From DATKWD01 sp035529695 (GTDB lineage Bacteria; Actinomycetota; Acidimicrobiia; Acidimicrobiales; Salinilacustritrichaceae): DNA of 64,000 nucleotides. Position 1 is the stretch's first letter; every line of letters begins with the position of its first letter. Both the position numbers and the translations under genes were made by a program. Shown here in pieces: positions 59,791 to 64,000 of the stretch. The stretch covers positions 1 to 64,000 of the forward strand of contig DATKWD010000092.1 of assembly GCA_035529695.1 (NCBI GenBank), given 5' to 3'. A model generated the notes under the pieces. The model was not told where the DNA came from and ran no database searches. It saw nothing but the letters and a program-made list of their open reading frames with translations.

Positions 59791-62013
59791 TCAGAACGAG
59801 TCGATGATGGCGTTCAGGGTCGGGCTCGGCCGCATGGCAGCCACGGCCCTGGCCTCGTCGGGGAGGTAGTACCCGCCGATGTCCATCGGCTGTCCTTGGA
59901 CCTCGATGAGCTCGGTGGCGATCGTGTCCTCGTTCGCCGCCAATGCCTCGGCCAGCGGAGCGAAGTGCGCTGCGAGTTCGGCGTCCTCGGTCTGGCCGGC
60001 GAGCGCCCGGGCCCAGGCGAGCGCCAGGTAGAAGTGGCTGCCGCGGTTGTCGATCTCGTTGACCTTCCGCGACGGCGACTTCCCGGTCTCGAGCAGCTCG
60101 GCCGTCGCGTCGTCGAGCGTCTTGCCGAGTATCCGGGCCTTCGCGTTGCCGGTGACCCCGGCGTAGTGGTCGAGCGACACTGCGAGGGCCAGGAACTCGC
60201 CCAACGAGTCCCAGCGGAGATGGTTCTCCTTCTCGAACTGCTGGACGTGCTTGGGAGCCGAACCGCCGGCACCGGTCTCGAACAGCCCGCCACCGTTGAG
60301 CAGCGGCACGATCGAGAGCATCTTCGCGCTGGTGCCCACCTCGAGGATCGGGAAGAGATCGGTGAGGTAGTCGCGCAACACGTTCCCGGTGACCGAGATG
60401 GTGTCCTCGCCACGCCGGATGCGCTCGAGGCTGAAGCTCGTGGCGTCGCGCACGTTCATGATCTCGATCTGGAGGCCAGCGGTGTCGTGATCGGCGAGGT
60501 AGGTGCGCACCTTGGCGATCAGTTCGGCGTCATGGCCGCGGGTCTCGTCGAGCCAGAACACTGCGGGCGAGCCGGTCGCACGGGCACGGGTGACCGCCAG
60601 CTTGACCCAATCGCGGATTGCGTCGTCCTTGGTCTGGCACATCCGCCAGAGGTCGCCTTCGGCCACGTCGTGCTCGAGCACCGTGGCGCCGGAGGTATCG
60701 ACCACTCGAACCGACCCGGCCGCGCTCATCTCGAAGGTCTTGTCGTGGCTGCCGTACTCCTCGGCCTTGCGGGCCATCAACCCGACGTTGGGGACCGTCC
60801 CCATCGTCGTGGGGTCGTAGGCGCCATTGACCTTGCAGTCCTCGATGACGGTCTCGTAGACGTCGGCGTAGCTGCTGTCGGGGATCGTCGCCTTGGTGTC
60901 CTGCTGCTCGCCCGCTGCGTTCCACATCTGACCGGAGGTGCGGATCATGGCCGGCATCGACGCGTCGACGATGACGTCGCTCGGGACGTGCAGGTTCGTG
61001 ATGCCACGGTCCGAGTCGACCATCGCCAGTGCAGGTCCGTCGGCCAGCGCGGCGGCAATGGCGGTCTCGATGTCTGCCCGGGTGTCGGGTGCGACGTTGT
61101 CGAGCGAGGCGACGACGTCACCGAAGCCGTCGCGCACGTTGGCTCCGGCCTCGACCAGCACGTCGCCGTAGCGTTCGAAGAGGTCCGAGAAGAAGGTCGT
61201 GACCGCGTGACCGAAGATGATCGGGTCCGAGACCTTCATCATCGTGGCCTTCAGGTGGAGCGAGAACAGGACACCTTGTTCCTTCGCATCCGCGATCTGG
61301 GCGGCGAGGAAGTCGAGGAGTGATTGCCTGCGCATCACTGCGGCGTCGATGACCTCGCCCTCCTCGATCGCGAGGCCGTCCTTCAACACGGTGACCGTGC
61401 CGTCGGAGGCGACGTGCTCGATGCGCACGTCCTGCGCGGTGTCGAAGGTCGTCGAGCGCTCGGTGGTCCGGAAGTCGCCGTCGTCCATGGTTGCGACATG
61501 GGTCTTCGAGTCGGCCGACCACGCGCCCATCGGGTGAGGGTTCTTGCGGGCGAACTGCTTCACCGGCATCGGTGCGCGACGGTCGGAGTTGCCCTGCCGC
61601 AGCACTGGGTTGACCGCACTGCCCATCGCGCCCGCGAACCGAGCCTTGGCGTCGGCCTCTTCGGGCGTCGAGGCCTCGTCGGGGTAATCGGGGATGGCGA
61701 ACCCGGCTGCCTGGAGCTCCTTGACCGCCGCCCGGAGCTGTGGCACCGATGCGCTGATGTTGGGGAGCTTGATGATGTTCGCTGCCGGCGAGGTGGCGAG
61801 TTCGCCCAACTCGGCGAGGGCATCGCTCACCTGCTGCTCGGGCGGGAGGAGGTCGTTGAACTGCGACAGGATCCGTCCGGTCAGACTTATGTCGCGGGTC
61901 TCCACGTCGACGCCGGCGGGGCCGGTGATGGCCTTGACGATCGGGAGAAACGAGCGGGTGGCCAGGGCCGGCGCCTCGTCGGTGTGGGTGTAGATGATCG
62001 TCGAGTCAGTCAA
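59791..62013 (-). CDS. Isocitrate dehydrogenase, NADP-dependent, monomeric type
   Basis: 740 residues from TTG 62013, the normal length for the monomeric enzyme; the encoded start STIIYTHTDEAPALATRSF is the expected N-terminus. Landmarks: LPNISASVPQLRAAVKELQ, NPVLRQGNSDRRAP (isocitrate-binding Ser/Arg), LHLKATMMKVSDPIIFGH, VFWLDETRGHD and GGYYLPDE. Converts isocitrate to 2-oxoglutarate with NADPH formation in the TCA cycle; housekeeping. An in-frame frame extension to 62379 overlaps the divergent gene and is not real. Confidence 0.93.
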   Translation of the reverse strand: MTDSTIIYTHTDEAPALATRSFLPIVKAITGPAGVDVETRDISLTGRILSQFNDLLPPEQQVSDALAELGELATSPAANIIKLPNISASVPQLRAAVKELQAAGFAIPDYPDEASTPEEADAKARFAGAMGSAVNPVLRQGNSDRRAPMPVKQFARKNPHPMGAWSADSKTHVATMDDGDFRTTERSTTFDTAQDVRIEHVASDGTVTVLKDGLAIEEGEVIDAAVMRRQSLLDFLAAQIADAKEQGVLFSLHLKATMMKVSDPIIFGHAVTTFFSDLFERYGDVLVEAGANVRDGFGDVVASLDNVAPDTRADIETAIAAALADGPALAMVDSDRGITNLHVPSDVIVDASMPAMIRTSGQMWNAAGEQQDTKATIPDSSYADVYETVIEDCKVNGAYDPTTMGTVPNVGLMARKAEEYGSHDKTFEMSAAGSVRVVDTSGATVLEHDVAEGDLWRMCQTKDDAIRDWVKLAVTRARATGSPAVFWLDETRGHDAELIAKVRTYLADHDTAGLQIEIMNVRDATSFSLERIRRGEDTISVTGNVLRDYLTDLFPILEVGTSAKMLSIVPLLNGGGLFETGAGGSAPKHVQQFEKENHLRWDSLGEFLALAVSLDHYAGVTGNAKARILGKTLDDATAELLETGKSPSRKVNEIDNRGSHFYLALAWARALAGQTEDAELAAHFAPLAEALAANEDTIATELIEVQGQPMDIGGYYLPDEARAVAAMRPSPTLNAIIDSF

Positions 62014-62054
62014 GACGTTCCGTTTCGCGTCGAAGATGGTCTGAGAACGGGGCA

Positions 62055-62060
62055 AACCTA
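62055..62060 (-). promoter_or_regulatory. -10 box of the isocitrate dehydrogenase gene (minus)
   Basis: Reads TAGGTT on the minus strand; predicts a start near 62048 and a ~35-nt leader before TTG 62013. Confidence 0.45.
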
Positions 62061-62098
62061 CCGACCGATGGCGAGACACCGGGAGCCGACGTGCGACC

Positions 62099-63538
62099 AT
62101 GGCAACGATGAACGGCCCTCCTGAAGCCGAGGCCGTCGTGGTCGGCGCTGGGCCCAACGGCCTCGCTGCGGCGATCACGATCGCCCAGGCCGGTCTCCGC
62201 GTGCACGTGATCGAGGCGGCCGACACGGTCGGCGGGGGCACACGGACCGCCGAACTCACCTTGCCGGGCGTCCAACACGACGTCTGTTCGGGGTTCCACC
62301 CCTTCGGCGTCGCGTCGCGCTTCTTCGCGTCGCTGCCGCTCCACGAGCACGGGCTCGAGTGGGTGTGGCCCGAGGTCACGCTCGCTCATCCGCTCGATGG
62401 GGGCCGCATCGGTCTCATGCACCAGTCGATCACCGACACCGCGGCAGGGATGGGTCACGACGGTGATCGATGGGTGTCGACCTTCGGGCCGCTGGCCGAC
62501 CGTTTCCACGCGTTGTCGTCGGACGTGCTCCGCCCGATCGTCCGCTGGCCGAACCATCCGATCATCCTCGCCCGGTTCGGCCGCCGCGCCGCGCTGTCAG
62601 CGTCGTCATTGGCCGGCCGCTTTCGCAGCGACGAGACTCGCGCGCTGTGGGCCGGTGTCGCGGCCCACGTGTTCAGGCCCCTCGGTCGGCCCTTCACTGC
62701 CGCGGCCGGTGCCATGCTCACCGCCGCCGGTCATGCGGTGGGATGGCCGGTCGCCGCGGGTGGCTCGCAACGGATCGCCGACGCCATGGCTTCGTTGCTC
62801 GTCGAGCTGGGTGGGACGATCGAGACGGGCCGCCGTGTCGGTTCGCTCGACGAACTGGGCGACCCTCGCGTGGTGTTGCTCGACACCTCCCCGTCGGCGG
62901 CGGTCGGGCTGATCGGCGACCGGTTGCCGAGCGGTGCGAAGAAGTCGTTCCGGAAGTTCAAGCACGGTCCGGCCGCGTTCAAGGTCGACCTGGCCGTCGA
63001 GGGCGGCTTGCCCTGGACGCGAGCCGAGGCCCGCCGCGCCGGGACGGTCCATCTCGGCGGCACGCTCGAGGAGATCTGCGCCGCCGAGCACGACATCCAC
63101 CGGGGCGACATGCCGCGCCGACCCTTCGTGTTGGTGGGCCAGCAGTCGGTGTGCGACCCGAGCCGAGCCGCCGGTGACGTGCACCCGATCTGGGCGTACG
63201 CTCACGTGCCGGCTGGCTACGACGTCGACGTCACCGACACGATCATCGGTCAGATCGAGCGTTTTGCACCGGGCACCCGCGACCGGATCGTCGGTCGGCA
63301 CACGATGACCCCGGCCGATCTCGAGGCGGGGAACCCGAACTACGTCGGGGGCGACATCGCCGGCGGGGCCAACTCACTCGGCCAGCTCGTGTTTCGTCCT
63401 CGCCGCGGACTCAATCCGTACGCGACCGGGGTCGACGGCGTCTATCTGTGTAGCGCGTCGACGCCACCCGGCGGCGGCGTGCACGGCATGTGCGGTGCAC
63501 TGGCAGCAGCCGCAGCCCTCGATCATCTGGGCGTCTGA
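62099..63538 (+). CDS. Phytoene desaturase/PYROXD2-like FAD oxidoreductase
   Basis: 479 residues. N-terminal dinucleotide fold VVVGAGPNGLAAAI, VIEAADTVGGGTRTAEL, and the C-terminal FAD loop GVYLCSASTPPGGGVHGMCG. The middle is the NAD(P)-binding/CrtI-like substrate domain. PYROXD2-type proteins are related to carotenoid desaturases but have no settled substrate; no crt genes lie nearby. ATG 62099 or 62108 are both possible. Followed by two 49-nt palindromes. Confidence 0.87.
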   Translation: MATMNGPPEAEAVVVGAGPNGLAAAITIAQAGLRVHVIEAADTVGGGTRTAELTLPGVQHDVCSGFHPFGVASRFFASLPLHEHGLEWVWPEVTLAHPLDGGRIGLMHQSITDTAAGMGHDGDRWVSTFGPLADRFHALSSDVLRPIVRWPNHPIILARFGRRAALSASSLAGRFRSDETRALWAGVAAHVFRPLGRPFTAAAGAMLTAAGHAVGWPVAAGGSQRIADAMASLLVELGGTIETGRRVGSLDELGDPRVVLLDTSPSAAVGLIGDRLPSGAKKSFRKFKHGPAAFKVDLAVEGGLPWTRAEARRAGTVHLGGTLEEICAAEHDIHRGDMPRRPFVLVGQQSVCDPSRAAGDVHPIWAYAHVPAGYDVDVTDTIIGQIERFAPGTRDRIVGRHTMTPADLEAGNPNYVGGDIAGGANSLGQLVFRPRRGLNPYATGVDGVYLCSASTPPGGGVHGMCGALAAAAALDHLGV

Positions 63539-63555
63539 GCAAAGCCAAGCCCGCC

Positions 63556-63604
63556 GATCTTCGTTGTTCTCCGGCCACTATGTGGTCATAGAGCAACAAG
63601 GATC
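63556..63604. repeat. 49-nt palindrome, copy D1
   Basis: GATC-bounded, arms GATCTTCGTTGTTCTCC / GAGCAACAAGGATC, centre GGCCACTATGTGGTC. Position 23-27 pairs C-G here where copies A-C have A-T. First of a tandem pair between convergent genes. Confidence 0.8.
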
Positions 63605-63616
63605 CGGGTGCCCGCT

Positions 63617-63665
63617 GATCTTCGTTGCTCTTTCGCCACTATGTGGTCGGAGGACAACAAGGATC
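63617..63665. repeat. 49-nt palindrome, copy D2
   Basis: GATC-bounded, arms GATCTTCGTTGCTCT / GGACAACAAGGATC, centre CGCCACTATGTGGTCG. More degenerate than D1, with several G-T pairs. The stop of the minus-strand gene lies 5 bases away. Confidence 0.78.
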
Positions 63666-63669
63666 CGGC

Positions 63670-64000
63670 TCAGGTGCTGAGGCGGGTGAGGAGGTTCCTC
63701 GTGATCTGTTCGACCTCGGGGCTCCGTCCGTCGAGTCCGTGGGCCCAGTCGGTGCTTCCTGATGTCACCACGGTGCCCCCGCCGGCCGAGGTGTAGGTAC
63801 CCAGTACGGCATGACCGTGGGCGAGGCGCTGGGCGGTCTCGTCCGATCGTTGGCCGAAGACACGGGCTGCGATGAACTCGAGCTCGGACGGCTCGTCGGG
63901 ACCCGGGGGACGCGCCGCGGTGGTGCGGGTGAAGTGAGCTGCCGGTGCGGTGCCGAGGATCTCGAAGTCGAGCGGCGTGCCATCGGATCCGGTCGGAAAC
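63670..64000 (-). CDS. N,N-dimethylformamidase beta-subunit-like protein, C-terminal part
   Basis: On the minus strand a frame is open from base 63999 to the TGA at 63672-63670; the start lies beyond the window edge. The ~109 visible residues contain HGHAVLGTYTSAGGG, then VVTSGSTDWAHGLDG and VEQITRNLLTRLS, which match the C-terminal (glutamine amidotransferase-like) end of dimethylformamidase large-subunit homologues. The frame was easily missed because no start codon is present. Assignment rests on the C-terminal motif only. Confidence 0.65.
   Translation of the reverse strand, partial: FPTGSDGTPLDFEILGTAPAAHFTRTTAARPPGPDEPSELEFIAARVFGQRSDETAQRLAHGHAVLGTYTSAGGGTVVTSGSTDWAHGLDGRSPEVEQITRNLLTRLST

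Noticed and set aside
1..64000. CRISPR array, tRNA, rRNA, integrase or insertion sequence
   Set aside because: Looked for regular spaced repeats, the TPsiC-arm consensus, transposase motifs and terminal repeats; none found apart from the palindromes listed.

Overview
The window is very GC-rich, gene-dense actinobacterial DNA with almost every gap under 300 bases. GTG and TTG starts are common, 4-base ATGA/GTGA start-stop overlaps are frequent, and many start codons sit 6-8 nt behind a TANNNT -10 box (leaderless-type promoters). The gene content is an F420/LLM-type oxidoreductase, a monomeric NADP isocitrate dehydrogenase, FadE-type acyl-CoA dehydrogenase pairs, P450, Baeyer-Villiger monooxygenase and an MMPL-type transporter. 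This fits a free-living heterotrophic actinobacterium, perhaps of the Acidimicrobiia/Ilumatobacter type. That placement is inference; no rRNA or tRNA gene is present to anchor it.

Layout. 1-5910: a sulfatase cut by the window edge, a SnoaL-like protein, a secreted GH43-like protein with FG-GAP repeats, an Fe/2OG-type oxygenase and an Old Yellow Enzyme. 5914-20398: lipid/terpenoid/steroid-type catabolism. It holds a phytanoyl-CoA dioxygenase-like gene, a paired acyl-CoA dehydrogenase, a coupled operon of acyl-CoA synthetase, carboxymuconolactone decarboxylase-like protein and hydroxyisobutyrate dehydrogenase-like protein, an alkylsulfatase-like metallohydrolase, SDR, VOC protein, TesB thioesterase, haloalkane dehalogenase-like hydrolase, two DUF202 membrane proteins, a BVMO and an enoyl-CoA hydratase. 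20698-29525: DEAD-box helicase, pirin, NagA, two paralogous secreted proteins, an OmpR-type two-component system, beta-carbonic anhydrase and a LysR regulator divergent from a small Cys/His protein. 29573-36789: SDR, two tandem amidohydrolases coupled to a P450, GNAT, methyltransferase, and an epoxide hydrolase whose 5' end lies inverted next to a 63-nt hairpin. 36836-48317: TrkA-C membrane protein, arsenate reductase, CBS protein, a 1096-residue cyclase/AAA/TPR protein, a MaoC-like protein, a second acyl-CoA synthetase and a large RND/MMPL transporter with an extra C-terminal domain. 48441-57742: an eight-gene same-strand run (sulfatase, stand-alone PPDK-type ATP-binding protein, DapA-like aldolase, OYE, ThuA, sugar isomerase-like protein, Gfo/Idh/MocA, GMC oxidoreductase), the last six overlapping one another. 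57759-64000: LLM oxidoreductase and thioesterase, monomeric Idh, a phytoene-desaturase-like oxidoreductase, and the C-terminus of a dimethylformamidase-like protein cut by the right edge.

The most interesting signals are: (i) a family of exactly 49-nt palindromes (five copies at four loci, mostly between convergent genes) with paired substitutions that keep the hairpin; (ii) the epoxide hydrolase gene whose first ~26 codons are on the opposite strand; (iii) the tightly overlapping 50884-57742 operon, which resembles a 3-keto-glycoside oxidation/cleavage pathway preceded by a sulfatase; (iv) the set of leaderless-type promoters; (v) two paralogous secreted proteins beside a two-component system.
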